DNA from: VXYL01 sp963665195
Lineage (GTDB): Bacteria; Pseudomonadota; Gammaproteobacteria; Pseudomonadales; Azotimanducaceae
NCBI GenBank assembly: GCA_963665195.1
Contig: OY762070.1
Coordinates: 5,332,001-5,396,000, forward strand
Length of the DNA stretch: 64,000 bases
Direction of reading: 5' to 3'
The notes under the pieces are model-generated. The model worked only from the letters and a program-made list of their open reading frames with translations. It had not been told where the DNA came from and did no database searches. Of this stretch, positions 24,418-33,364 are shown one piece after another. A program made the position numbers and the translations under genes. Position 1 is the stretch's first letter. The number at the start of each line of letters is the position of its first letter.

Positions 24418-26706
24418 TCAGGTGATCGGCTCCAGCCGCGCCGGAACGTGCTTGTGGTACGGCGTGCCGACCCAGGGATCCCGATGCGCCAGATCCGTGA
24501 GTTCGTTGAGCCGCACGCCCGTCTGCATTCGCTCGTCGTTCGCATCCGGGTAGTCCATGCCGAGGCCGTTGGGCAGCGAGATCGTGCCTTCCTGCATCCG
24601 ATCGTCGAACTCGACCACCACGGTGGCCTCGCCGCGATGGGTTACCAGACGCGCTCTGCCGCCGTCCGACAGGCCGAAGGACCGGCCGTCCGCCGGATGG
24701 GTCGACAGCGACGTGGGGTTGTTGCTCTTCATCCAGCGCGGGTCGCGGATGATCGTGTTGGCGGTGTACAGGCGGCGCTCGCCGGCGCAGAGCAGCAGCG
24801 GGAACTCGTCCGTGCGGCTGGGCAGGGCGTAGTCGCCAAGCGTGTCGATCTCGTCGGACATCTCGCCGACCAAGAGATTGAGCTTGCGATCAGGCAGTCG
24901 CCACTGCGTGTGATCGCCGAGGCGGTTCTTGGAGACGATAACGCCCGATTCGTTCTCCAGAATGGACCGGAACAACGCGTTGCCGAGCGCCGGGCCTTCG
25001 CCTTCGTGGCCGGCGGCCTTGACGGCATCGGCATTCGACATCACGTAGCGCTGGCACAGGCCCCACAGGGGCGCGGCTGCGGCGGCGCCGTAGGGCAGGG
25101 TCGGGCCCAGCGTGCGGTACAGCACGTAGGAGATATGCCGGGCGATCTTGGGCTGCCCCATGGCGGCCAGCATCGCGCTCGCGTATTCGTCTAGCCCGCG
25201 GGCGGCGGCGTCGGCAAGATCGTCGAGCTCGCCGGCTTCGAACACGCCGAGTTCCTCGATGAGCCGGGCGTGCATTTCCGGCTCCGCCATCGTGCCCGGC
25301 AAGGGGTCCATCAAGGGACGCCGCAGATGGAAGAAATTGTTCGGGAACTCGGAAGGGAAGAACGTCGCCTCGAACTTCTCGTATTGCGACGAAGCCGGCA
25401 GGACGTAGTCCGCGCACTCGGCGGTCTCGGTCATCGCGACATCGATCACCACCACGAAGTCGAGCGCGTCGAAGGCTTCCCGCAGCCGCTTCGAGTCCGC
25501 CAGCGAGTGGATAGGGTTCGCGCTCTCGATGAGCATGGCGCGAAAGCGATCCGGGTGGTCGGTGAGTATTTCCTCCGAGATGGAATTGCAGGGCGTGAGG
25601 CCCGCGACGATCCTCGCGCCGGTCACCGGGGTCGTCCGGCGATCGAGTTCGCAGCCGCGTTCGTCCACTGCGGGGGCGCGGCCGACATCCTCCAGGAACG
25701 GCGTAAGCCGATTGACGAGATGCATGCCGCCCTCGCGGTCGAAGGCGCCGGCGAGGATGAAGAGCAGGATGTTCAGGTAGCTGCACAGGGTCGAATGAGG
25801 CGCCATCTCGATGCCGAGGTCCTCGTACACCGCGATCCTGTTGGTGGCAGCGATGGTGCGCGCGGCGCGTTCGACCAGATCGACGCCGAGGCCCGCAAAC
25901 TCGGCGTAGTCGGCGATCGGCACGGCCTGGAGCTGGTCGAGGATGCGCTCGTAGCCGCTCGTGTTGGCGTGGATCCAGTCGAGATCCAGGAGGTCGTGCT
26001 GGGCAAGGTGGCCGAGGATCGCGAGGATGCACCACACGTCCGTTCCGGGCCGCACCGGCAGGTGGATGTCGGCGAGTTCCGCAGTCTCGGTGCGCCGCGG
26101 ATCGAGGACGATGAGCGTGCGTTCCGGGTCCCGGCCGATTTCGCGCACGAGGACGCGCGCCCGCTGCAGGCCGTTGGACTGCCACGGGTTCTTGCCGATG
26201 ATGATGCCGACATCGCAGCCGTGGAAGTCGCCGTGCCAGCTGCCGCCGAGCATCCGGCTGCTCATCCAGGCGAGGCCGGTCTTCTCTTGGGCAAGGGCGT
26301 TCGACTGGTACTTGATGCCGAGCGCGTTGCGCAGTGCCCCGGAATGCGCGCCGCCGAGGTGGTTCCCCTGGCCGCCGCCGCCGTAGTAGAAGATCTTGTC
26401 GCCGCCATGGGCGTCCCGAATCGCGGCGAACCGAGCCGCGACTTCGCGGATGGCCACCTCCCATGAAACCGGCTCGAAGGTGCCGTCTTCGCGCTTCCTG
26501 AGCGGCGCATCCAGGCGATCCCGGCCGTTCTGGTAGTAGTCGATGCGCGATGCCTTGTTGCACAGGTAGCCTTGCGAGACCGGATGCGCGCGATCGCCCC
26601 TGATCTTCTCGATCACGCGCCCAGTGCGGTCGTCCAGCCGCGCCAGGATTCCGCAGTTGGCGTAGCACAGGTTGCAGGCGGTCGGTTTCCATTCGTTGGT
26701 GGTCAC
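24418..26706 (-). CDS. Molybdopterin-dependent oxidoreductase (formate dehydrogenase/nitrate reductase-like large subunit)
   Basis: A 762-residue protein of the DMSO-reductase family. The N-terminal 4Fe-4S ligands are in ACNLCYANCGI and GYLCNKAS. The pterin-binding region follows with IFYYGGGGQGNHLGG, SNALAQEKTGLAWMS and IIIGKNPWQSNG. The C-terminal molydopterin-dinucleotide-binding domain includes SLSTHPADGRSFGL and ISLPNGLGMDYPD. GTG 26706 was chosen because GGAGGA stands five bases before it and the iron-sulphur motif starts nine codons later. No Tat signal is visible, so it is likely cytoplasmic. No separate electron-transfer subunit is adjacent. The substrate is unknown. It is divergent from the acyl-CoA ligase gene (159 nt). 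Confidence 0.88.
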   Translation of the reverse strand: MTTNEWKPTACNLCYANCGILARLDDRTGRVIEKIRGDRAHPVSQGYLCNKASRIDYYQNGRDRLDAPLRKREDGTFEPVSWEVAIREVAARFAAIRDAHGGDKIFYYGGGGQGNHLGGAHSGALRNALGIKYQSNALAQEKTGLAWMSSRMLGGSWHGDFHGCDVGIIIGKNPWQSNGLQRARVLVREIGRDPERTLIVLDPRRTETAELADIHLPVRPGTDVWCILAILGHLAQHDLLDLDWIHANTSGYERILDQLQAVPIADYAEFAGLGVDLVERAARTIAATNRIAVYEDLGIEMAPHSTLCSYLNILLFILAGAFDREGGMHLVNRLTPFLEDVGRAPAVDERGCELDRRTTPVTGARIVAGLTPCNSISEEILTDHPDRFRAMLIESANPIHSLADSKRLREAFDALDFVVVIDVAMTETAECADYVLPASSQYEKFEATFFPSEFPNNFFHLRRPLMDPLPGTMAEPEMHARLIEELGVFEAGELDDLADAAARGLDEYASAMLAAMGQPKIARHISYVLYRTLGPTLPYGAAAAAPLWGLCQRYVMSNADAVKAAGHEGEGPALGNALFRSILENESGVIVSKNRLGDHTQWRLPDRKLNLLVGEMSDEIDTLGDYALPSRTDEFPLLLCAGERRLYTANTIIRDPRWMKSNNPTSLSTHPADGRSFGLSDGGRARLVTHRGEATVVVEFDDRMQEGTISLPNGLGMDYPDANDERMQTGVRLNELTDLAHRDPWVGTPYHKHVPARLEPIT

Positions 26707-26865
26707 GGGTTCCTCCGCGCGGCATGGGCAGCTCGCTCTTCGATCGCGCAGACTAGCGGCGGCGGCGGGCCGCGTCCATAGCGCAAACCACCCCTGCTTC
26801 GCCGGTGGACAGCGCGACCGCGGACGGCTAAGTTGCGCCTTTGCCAACTCGCCCGGAATCGCCCC

Positions 26866-28704
26866 ATGGCTACCACCAGCGCGCACACCGAGATCGACGG
26901 TTGCTGCACCGTCTCGGCGCTCTTTCGCAAGCGCGCGGCGGAGCTCGGCGCCGGCAAGGTCGCCCTGCGCGAGAAGGATTTCGGCATCTGGAACGAGTAC
27001 ACCTGGGCGGATTGGGGCGAGCGCGCCCGGCTGGTCGGCAACGCGCTGCTGTCGCTGGGCCTCGAACGCGGCGACGTCTGCTCCGTGGCCGCCGAGGTGG
27101 TCAAGGAGTGGCTGTTCGCGGACCTCGGCATCATCGGCGCCGGCGGAGTCACGAACGGCGTCTATCCGACGGACTCGCCGTCGCAGGTGGAGTACCTCAT
27201 CAACGACAGCGGCACCCGCTTCTACTTCGCGGAAGACGAGGAGCAGCTCGACAAGGTGCTCGAAGTGCGCGAGCGGACGCCGACGCTTGAGAAGATCGTC
27301 ATCTTCGACATGGAAGGGCTGCGCCGGCTCGACGATCCGATGTGCATGTCCTTCGAGGCATTCCTGGAACTCGGCCGCGAGTACGCCGAGGCGCACCCCG
27401 AGGCTTGGGACGAGCGCATCGACCAGGCGCGCCCGGGCGACCTCATGATCCTCACCTACACCTCCGGCACCACCGGGCCGCCGAAGGGGGCGATGATCAC
27501 CCAGGGCAACATGATGTTCATGATGGCGACGCTGCAGCAGAGCTTCGGCGTCTACGAGACGGACGAGCAGCTCGGCTTCCTGCCGCTCGCCCATGTCGCC
27601 GGGCGCATGTTCTACACCTTCGTGGTGATCGAGGCGAAATCCGTGGTCAACCTGGTGGAGAACCCGGAGACCATGGTCGGCGACATCCAGGAGGTCTCCC
27701 CGACGGTCCACTTCGCGGTGCCCAGGGTGTGGGAGAAGCAGTTCTCCACGGTGCAGATCAAGCTCAAGGAATCCACGGCCCTGGGGCGGGCCGCCTACCG
27801 GCTCGCCATCGGCATCGGCGAGCGGCGCAGCGCCCATCTCAAGAACGGCGGCGACACGCCGTGGGCCTTGCGCGCCGGCTACTTCCTCGCCGACAAGCTG
27901 GTGCTGAAGAACGTCCGTCGGCTGCTCGGCATCGACGAGTGCCGCTGGCTTGCCACGGGCGCCGCGCCCATCGCCCCGGACCTTATCGACTGGTACTGGG
28001 CGCTCGGCACGCCGATGTACGAGGCCTACGGGCAGACCGAGTGTACCGGCATCGCCACCGCCAACCTGCCGGGCGCGTTCCGCATCGGCAGCGTCGGCCG
28101 GGCCACCGAGGGCGTGGACGTGGCGCTCGCCGAAGACGACGAGATCGTGATCCGCAGCCCCGGCGTGATCCGCGGCTACTGGAACAAGCCGGAGAAAACG
28201 GCCGACACCATCCGCCAAGGCTGGCTGCACACCGGCGACGTCGGCCGCATCGACGACGATGGCTACGTCTACATCGTGGACCGGATGAAGGACATCATCA
28301 TCACCGCCGGCGGCAAGAACATCACGCCGTCCGAGATCGAGAACCAGCTCAAGTTCTCGCTCTACATCACCGACGCGGTGGTCGTGGGCGACCGCCGCCC
28401 GTACCTGACCTGCCTCGTCATGATCGACCACGAGAACGTCACCAAGTTCGCCCAGGACAACGACGTGCCGTTCACCAACTACACGAGCCTCTGCCATGCC
28501 CAGGAAGTGGTGGATCTGGTCGGCCAGGAGATCGAGGCGGTGAACGCCAAGTTCGCCCGCGTCGAGACCATCAAGCAGTTCCGCCTGATCGACCAGCTCT
28601 TGGATCCCGAGGACGACGAGTTGACGCCGACGCAGAAGCTCAAGCGCAAGGTCGTGAACGAGAAGTACGCGGACCTGATCGAGAGCATGTACGGGCGCCG
28701 CTGA
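26866..28704 (+). CDS. AMP-forming long-chain acyl-CoA ligase
   Basis: A 612-residue adenylate-forming enzyme. The P-loop-like A3 motif is LTYTSGTTGPPKGAM near residue 203. A5 is YEAYGQTECTG near 385, A7 is GWLHTGDVGRI near 455, and DRMKDIIITAGGKNI follows. The length and the AHVAGRMFY segment match the long-chain fatty-acid-CoA ligase subgroup. The enzyme activates a carboxylic acid with ATP and loads CoA, feeding beta-oxidation or lipid synthesis. ATG 26866 was chosen because the N-terminal family pattern starts there. The chain-length preference is inferred. Confidence 0.9.
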   Translation: MATTSAHTEIDGCCTVSALFRKRAAELGAGKVALREKDFGIWNEYTWADWGERARLVGNALLSLGLERGDVCSVAAEVVKEWLFADLGIIGAGGVTNGVYPTDSPSQVEYLINDSGTRFYFAEDEEQLDKVLEVRERTPTLEKIVIFDMEGLRRLDDPMCMSFEAFLELGREYAEAHPEAWDERIDQARPGDLMILTYTSGTTGPPKGAMITQGNMMFMMATLQQSFGVYETDEQLGFLPLAHVAGRMFYTFVVIEAKSVVNLVENPETMVGDIQEVSPTVHFAVPRVWEKQFSTVQIKLKESTALGRAAYRLAIGIGERRSAHLKNGGDTPWALRAGYFLADKLVLKNVRRLLGIDECRWLATGAAPIAPDLIDWYWALGTPMYEAYGQTECTGIATANLPGAFRIGSVGRATEGVDVALAEDDEIVIRSPGVIRGYWNKPEKTADTIRQGWLHTGDVGRIDDDGYVYIVDRMKDIIITAGGKNITPSEIENQLKFSLYITDAVVVGDRRPYLTCLVMIDHENVTKFAQDNDVPFTNYTSLCHAQEVVDLVGQEIEAVNAKFARVETIKQFRLIDQLLDPEDDELTPTQKLKRKVVNEKYADLIESMYGRR

Positions 28705-28745
28705 AGGCGCAGCGGCAAGCGAGCGGGGCTTCCTTCCGAGGCGCG

Positions 28746-29252
28746 ATGCGGGTATGTTTCGCGCCCGATTCAACCACCACAGGGGCGGGCACAGCTTTGG
28801 AGAACAACGCAGGCGGCATCTTCCAATCGGTGCGGTTCTGGCAGGGCTGGGCGGTGGCGGCAACGCTGGCGGCGCTCTTCACCTTCATCGCCAACGTCGA
28901 CTACCCCGTCGACGGGCATACGCCGGACTACGTGGCGGTGATCGGTGCCGATGGCGCCGAGCCGCTGTGGGTGGTGAACGCGGATCTGCGCGATGGAGTG
29001 GTCAACATCCGCGCCGCCACGGCCACCGCGACGGGCGACGAGGAGTACGTGCTCTGGGTAGCCGGGGAGCACCCGCAGCGGGTCGGCGTGCTGCCGGTGA
29101 ATCGCGAGCGCAAGCCCTTGGCGCTCGACAAGACCGTGCGCGCACTCTTGGCCCACGGCAAGACCCTCGGCGTCGCCCGGCAGGCGGCGGGAAGCGACGC
29201 CGATGCCGCGCCGACGGCTTGGCTGCACGAGGCGACCATCGCGCGGCTGTAG
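28746..29252 (+). CDS. Orphan anti-sigma-K factor (RskA) C-terminal-domain membrane protein
   Basis: A 168-residue protein with one transmembrane helix (WAVAATLAALFTFIANV, about residues 35-52). It is followed by an extracytoplasmic domain of RskA type: PDYVAVIGADGAEPLWVV, then YVLWVAGEHPQRVGVLPV. RskA proteins normally begin with a cytoplasmic zinc-binding anti-sigma domain of about 80 residues. Here the N-terminal region has only about 35 residues and lacks the H-x3-C-x2-C pattern. No sigma factor gene is adjacent, so the product may be a degenerate or repurposed sensor. The start is uncertain: ATG 28746 or TTG 28797 would both work. Confidence 0.68.
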   Translation: MRVCFAPDSTTTGAGTALENNAGGIFQSVRFWQGWAVAATLAALFTFIANVDYPVDGHTPDYVAVIGADGAEPLWVVNADLRDGVVNIRAATATATGDEEYVLWVAGEHPQRVGVLPVNRERKPLALDKTVRALLAHGKTLGVARQAAGSDADAAPTAWLHEATIARL

Positions 29253-29310
29253 CGCGGCCCACGCGAGGCGTTACACTCCGCAGCCAGCGGAGCAGACTGG
29301 CGCAAGCGCC

Positions 29311-30336
29311 ATGCAGGCTGCCATCGTCGGGGCGGGGAACTTCGGCACGGCCATCGCCAACATCGTGGCCGGCAACGGCGTGCCGGTGCATCTTTGGATG
29401 CGCGATCGCGAGCAGCATGCGGACATGATCGAGCACGGCGAGAACCGGCGCTACCTGCCGGGGCATCCGCTCGCGGCGCTGGTGGAACCGACGCTCGATC
29501 TCAAGCAGGCCACGGCGGCAAGCGACGTGTCGTTCGTCACCGTGCCGAGCGCTTCGTTCGGCGCCGTCGCGGGGGAACTCGAAGGGCTGGTGCGCGACGA
29601 CTCGTGCGTGGTGAGCGCCACCAAGGGCATCGAGGCCGACGGCTTCCGCCTGATGAGCCAGATTCTCGAAGAACGGCTGCCGGGTGCGCGGGTCGGCGTC
29701 ATCAGCGGGCCGAATCTCGCCGAGGAGATGGCCAACGGGCAGTTCGCCGGCACCGTGGTCGCAAGCCGCGACGAGGATCTGCGGCGCACGGTGCAGGACT
29801 TGCTCAAGAGCCCGACTTTCCGCGTCTACGCGAGCTCGGACGTCTACGGCGTCGAACTCGGCGGGGCGCTGAAGAACATCTACGCCATCGTCTGCGGCAT
29901 CGCCACGGCCCTCGACATCGGCCAGAATGCGCTTGCCATGCTCATCACCCGCAGCCTCGCCGAAATGGGCCGCTTCGCCGTCTCGCTGGGCGCCAATCCG
30001 TTCACCTTCCTCGGCCTTGCGGGGGTCGGCGATCTGTTCGCCACCTGCACCTCGCCGCTGTCGCGCAACTTCCAGCTCGGCACCCGCTTCGCCGCCGGCG
30101 CCAGCTTGGCCGAAGCCATGGAGTCCCTCGGCAAGCTTGCCGAAGGCGTCAACACCGTGCGCGTGGTGCATGACAAGAGCGCCGAACTCGGCGTCTACAT
30201 GCCGCTCGCGGACGGGCTCTACCGGCTCTTCTTCGAGGGCGCGGAACTCGCTGCCGTGGTGCGCGAATTGATGACCAGCGAGCAGCGTTTGGACGTCGAA
30301 TTCGCCGCGCCGACAGCATGGAGCCGCCAGCAATGA
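29311..30336 (+). CDS. gpsA: NAD(P)H-dependent glycerol-3-phosphate dehydrogenase
   Basis: A 341-residue enzyme that reduces dihydroxyacetone phosphate to sn-glycerol 3-phosphate for phospholipid synthesis. The dinucleotide-binding loop is AIVGAGNFGTAIANI at the very N-terminus. The catalytic domain contains GVISGPNLAEEMA near residue 130 and the active-site Lys in VELGGALKNIYAI near 188. The later GLAGVGDLFATCTSPLSRN segment is diagnostic. ATG 29311 starts directly before the Rossmann loop. Its TGA shares ATGA with the start of the DUF4892 gene. Confidence 0.95.
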   Translation: MQAAIVGAGNFGTAIANIVAGNGVPVHLWMRDREQHADMIEHGENRRYLPGHPLAALVEPTLDLKQATAASDVSFVTVPSASFGAVAGELEGLVRDDSCVVSATKGIEADGFRLMSQILEERLPGARVGVISGPNLAEEMANGQFAGTVVASRDEDLRRTVQDLLKSPTFRVYASSDVYGVELGGALKNIYAIVCGIATALDIGQNALAMLITRSLAEMGRFAVSLGANPFTFLGLAGVGDLFATCTSPLSRNFQLGTRFAAGASLAEAMESLGKLAEGVNTVRVVHDKSAELGVYMPLADGLYRLFFEGAELAAVVRELMTSEQRLDVEFAAPTAWSRQQ

Positions 30337-31211
30337 AGGCGCTGGCTTGCGTTTGGTGCTTCGGTTTGGCGGGGCTCGCTCACGCTGCGCCGGACATGGA
30401 CGGGTCCGTCGATCCGCCCGGCTTCGAGCGCTTTCCGGCCTCTTGGATCGTCGGCTACGCGGCGCCGACCACGGTGCGCGGCTACGAGTTCGTCACCGGT
30501 CGCGTGGATCGCAGCGGTCGCCAGCGCCGCCTCGACGACAGCACGCGGCTGCCGATGGCGGAGCTCGTGCGCGTCACTTACCGGGCGCCGGACAACGCGG
30601 GCCTGGACGAGGTCATCGAGCACTACGTTGCGCTGCTCGATGGTCGGGGCGCGGACGTGGCCTTCACCTGCCGGGCCCGCGACTGCGGCCGCAGCACCAC
30701 TTGGGCCAACGATGTCTTCGGCGTCAAGGAACTGGTCGCGCCGGACTCCTCGCAGTTCTACATGGCGGCGTCGCTCGGCGATATTCGCGCTTCCATCTAC
30801 GTGGTGCAGCGCGGCAACCGGCGCGTGTACGCGCATGTGGATGTGGCGCGCGTACAGCAGGCGGCGCAGGGCGGCGTCGCGGCGAACTTGCGCGGGCGCG
30901 GCTTTGCCGTGCTGGAAGACGCCGCGCCAAGAGCCGACGGCACGTTCGATGCCGCGGCGCTCGCTGCGCTGGACGCCATCGGCGCCGAGCTTGCCGACGC
31001 GGGCGGCCAGTCGCTCTTTGTGGTTTGCCACCTGGCTGCGGCGGACGACCCGATGGCCGCGGTGACGCGTTCCACGGCGTGCGCGGCGGCCGCCGCCGAG
31101 CGATTGACGGCGGTCGGCTTGGACGCGCAGTCCTTTGGCGCAGGGCCTTTCGTGCCACGCCCGAACGCGCCGCCGGATCGCCTGGAGCTGGTGATCCCCA
31201 AGCGCCGCTGA
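30333..31211 (+). CDS. DUF4892 family secreted protein, function unknown
   Basis: A 292-residue protein with a signal peptide (residues 1-18, ALACVWCFGLAGLAHAA). The N-terminal 180 residues match the pattern of DUF4892: a short GSVDPPGFERFPASWIVGY opening, a Tyr-containing VRVTYRAPD strand, a FTCRARDCGRS Cys pair and a YMAASLG strand. The last 100 residues resemble a loop-barrel end with a C-terminal LELVIPKR. Such proteins are periplasmic or outer-membrane associated in gammaproteobacteria, with no assigned function. It overlaps gpsA by ATGA and precedes prmB by eight bases, so it is part of the gpsA-prmB-aroC transcript. Confidence 0.72.
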   Translation: MKALACVWCFGLAGLAHAAPDMDGSVDPPGFERFPASWIVGYAAPTTVRGYEFVTGRVDRSGRQRRLDDSTRLPMAELVRVTYRAPDNAGLDEVIEHYVALLDGRGADVAFTCRARDCGRSTTWANDVFGVKELVAPDSSQFYMAASLGDIRASIYVVQRGNRRVYAHVDVARVQQAAQGGVAANLRGRGFAVLEDAAPRADGTFDAAALAALDAIGAELADAGGQSLFVVCHLAAADDPMAAVTRSTACAAAAAERLTAVGLDAQSFGAGPFVPRPNAPPDRLELVIPKRR

Positions 31212-31219
31212 ACGCGGTC

Positions 31220-32086
31220 GTGTCTCCCTCGCCCGCGGCGCTGGTGATCGCGGAATACGCTCGACGCCTCAAGGATTCCGAGGCGGTATTCGGCCACGGC
31301 GCGGGCAATGCTTGGGACGAAGCCGAACGGCTGGTCGCGGGCTTCCTGCGCGGACGGGCGTTGACGCCGGCGTTGCGCGCGGAACTCGACGCACTGCTCC
31401 GGCGGCGTATCGAGGAGCGCATCCCCACGGCCCATCTCACCGGCGAAGCGTGGTTCGGCGGCCTCGTCTTCCATGTGCCGCCGGGGGTGATGATCCCGCG
31501 CTCGCCGCTCGCCGAAGTCCTGCAGCAGGACGTCCGGCCGTGGCTGGCCACCGCACCGCGCCAAGTGCTGGACCTCTGCTGCGGCACGGGGGCGCTGGGC
31601 ATTTTGGCGGCGCACCAGTTCGCGGAAGCGCGGGTGGACCTAGTCGACGACGACCCGCTGGCGCTGCAGGCGGTGCGCTGCAACCTGCGCCGGCACGAGC
31701 GCGTCGCGAACCGCGTCGAAGTGCTGCGCTCGGACCTCTTCGCCGCATTGGGCGAGCGGTGCTACGACCTCGTGCTCGCCAACCCGCCCTATGTGCCTAG
31801 CGCGGAGCTTGCTGCCCTGCCGACGGAGTTCGGTCACGAGCCGCGGCACGGTCTCGACGGCGGCCCGGACGGCTTGGCCATCTGGCGCCGGATCGTCGCC
31901 GGCTTGGATCGCCATCTCGCGCCGGACGGCGTGCTGGTGGGCGAGGTGGGCAACCTCGCCCGCGAGTTCGACGCCGCGTTCCCGCAGCTGCATTGCGTGT
32001 GGCTTGATCTGGCGAATGCGGAACCGCAAGCCGACGGCCGCTTCGGGGTCTTTGCGACGGTGCCTTGGCTTGACCACCTGCGGTAG
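31220..32086 (+). CDS. prmB: 50S ribosomal protein L3 N5-glutamine methyltransferase
   Basis: A 288-residue class I methyltransferase of the HemK/PrmB family. Motif I is VLDLCCGTGALGILAA near residue 115, and motif IV is LVLANPPYVPSAEL near 180, the NPPY signature for glutamine N-methylation. The substrate-recognition PTAHLTGEAWFGGL and IPRSPLAEV loops precede motif I. PrmB methylates Gln150 of ribosomal protein L3. GTG 31220, eight bases after the DUF4892 stop, is the first in-frame start. Placement immediately before aroC is the classic arrangement in gammaproteobacteria and separates it from PrmC, which sits with prfA. Confidence 0.93.
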   Translation: MSPSPAALVIAEYARRLKDSEAVFGHGAGNAWDEAERLVAGFLRGRALTPALRAELDALLRRRIEERIPTAHLTGEAWFGGLVFHVPPGVMIPRSPLAEVLQQDVRPWLATAPRQVLDLCCGTGALGILAAHQFAEARVDLVDDDPLALQAVRCNLRRHERVANRVEVLRSDLFAALGERCYDLVLANPPYVPSAELAALPTEFGHEPRHGLDGGPDGLAIWRRIVAGLDRHLAPDGVLVGEVGNLAREFDAAFPQLHCVWLDLANAEPQADGRFGVFATVPWLDHLR

Positions 32087-32095
32087 TCTCGGCGG

Positions 32096-33163
32096 ATGGC
32101 TGGCAATACGTTCGGGCAGGCATTCGCGGTCACCACCTTCGGCGAAAGCCACGGGGCGGCCCTTGGCGCCGTGGTGGACGGCTGCCCGCCGGGCCTCGAA
32201 CTTGCCGAAGCAGACATGCAGCGGGACTTGGACCGGCGCCGCCCTGGGCAGTCGAAATACACCACGCAGCGCCGCGAACCGGATCAGGTGCGCATCCTGT
32301 CCGGCGTCTTCGAGGGAGTCACCACCGGCACCTCCATCGGCCTCGTCATAGACAACGTGGATCAGCGCTCGCGAGACTATGGCCGCATCAAGGACCAGTT
32401 CCGCCCGGCGCACGCCGACTTCACCTACCTGACCAAGTACGGCATTCGGGACTACCGGGGCGGCGGGCGCGCGTCGGCACGGGAGACGGCCATGCGCGTC
32501 GCGGCAGGCGCGATCGCCCGGAAGTACCTTGCCGAAAAAGCCGGGGTGGCGATACGCGGCTACTTGGCGCAGATCGGCGACATGGAGCTCGACGTGGTGG
32601 ACCCGGCGGGTGTCTACGACAACGCGTTCTTCTGCCCCGATCCGGGCGCGGTGGAAGACATCGCCGAGTTCATCGACCGCCTGCGGCGCGACGGCGACTC
32701 CATCGGCGCCAAGGTCACGGTGGTTGCCAGCGGCGTTCCGGCGGGTCTCGGCGAGCCGGTGTTCGGCAAGCTGGACGCAGAGCTCGCGGGCGCGCTCATG
32801 GGCATCAACGCGGTGAAAGGCGTCGAGATCGGCGCCGGCTTCGCCTCGGTGCGCCAGCGCGGCAGCGAGCACCGCGACGAGCGCGACAAGGGCGGCTTCC
32901 TCTCGAACAACGCCGGCGGCACGCTCGGCGGCATCTCGTCCGGCCAGGACATCGTCGTCAGCATCGCCCTCAAGCCCACCTCAAGCATCACCCTTCCCGG
33001 CCGCAGCCTCGACATCCACGGCGACGAAGTGGAAGTCGTCACCACCGGCCGCCACGACCCCTGCGTCGGCATCCGCGCCGTCCCCATCGCCGAAGCCATG
33101 GTGGCACTCGTGCTGATGGACCACTTGCTGCGCGACCGGGGGCAGAACGCAGGGGTGCGGTAA
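32096..33163 (+). CDS. aroC: Chorismate synthase
   Basis: A 355-residue enzyme catalysing the last common step of aromatic amino-acid synthesis, converting EPSP to chorismate with reduced FMN. It has the three family signatures: GESHGAALGAVVDGCPPG near residue 15, GGGRASARETAMRVAAG near 122, and NNAGGTLGGISSGQDI near 270. The length is typical of bacterial bifunctional or monofunctional forms. It starts nine bases after prmB. Active-site His residues are present (GESHG and the EHRDE stretch). Confidence 0.97.
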   Translation: MAGNTFGQAFAVTTFGESHGAALGAVVDGCPPGLELAEADMQRDLDRRRPGQSKYTTQRREPDQVRILSGVFEGVTTGTSIGLVIDNVDQRSRDYGRIKDQFRPAHADFTYLTKYGIRDYRGGGRASARETAMRVAAGAIARKYLAEKAGVAIRGYLAQIGDMELDVVDPAGVYDNAFFCPDPGAVEDIAEFIDRLRRDGDSIGAKVTVVASGVPAGLGEPVFGKLDAELAGALMGINAVKGVEIGAGFASVRQRGSEHRDERDKGGFLSNNAGGTLGGISSGQDIVVSIALKPTSSITLPGRSLDIHGDEVEVVTTGRHDPCVGIRAVPIAEAMVALVLMDHLLRDRGQNAGVR

Positions 33164-33271
33164 GCGGAAGAACGCGCTTCGGTCGGGTCAGGACCTGCCT
33201 TATCGTGCTGTGGAAGTCGAGGCCGACGCGGCGATCGGCCATAGGCAACCCTGCGCGAAGCGGCATGGATC

Positions 33272-33297
33272 GCGATAGGCGATCATGGCCCTATCGC
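33272..33297. repeat. Inverted repeat in the aroC-downstream intergenic region
   Basis: GCGATAGG (33272-33279) and CCTATCGC (33290-33297) form a perfect 8-bp inverted repeat with a 10-base centre. It lies in the 201-nt gap between aroC and the convergent RelE-like gene. It may be a terminator stem or a protein-binding site; there is no T tract. Nothing else was recognised in this gap. Confidence 0.4.
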
Positions 33298-33364
33298 CAC
33301 TCGGACGGCCTTGAGGTCTTCGGGGCTTGTCCGGAAGGTCTGGTCCGTGCTCAGCCGCTCAGAA

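Noticed and set aside
26707..28863. Very long minus-strand open frame extending the molybdopterin gene across the acyl-CoA ligase
   Set aside because: It is antisense to a fully recognisable ligase, shows no family sequence and has no ribosome site; long empty frames are common in DNA this rich in G+C.
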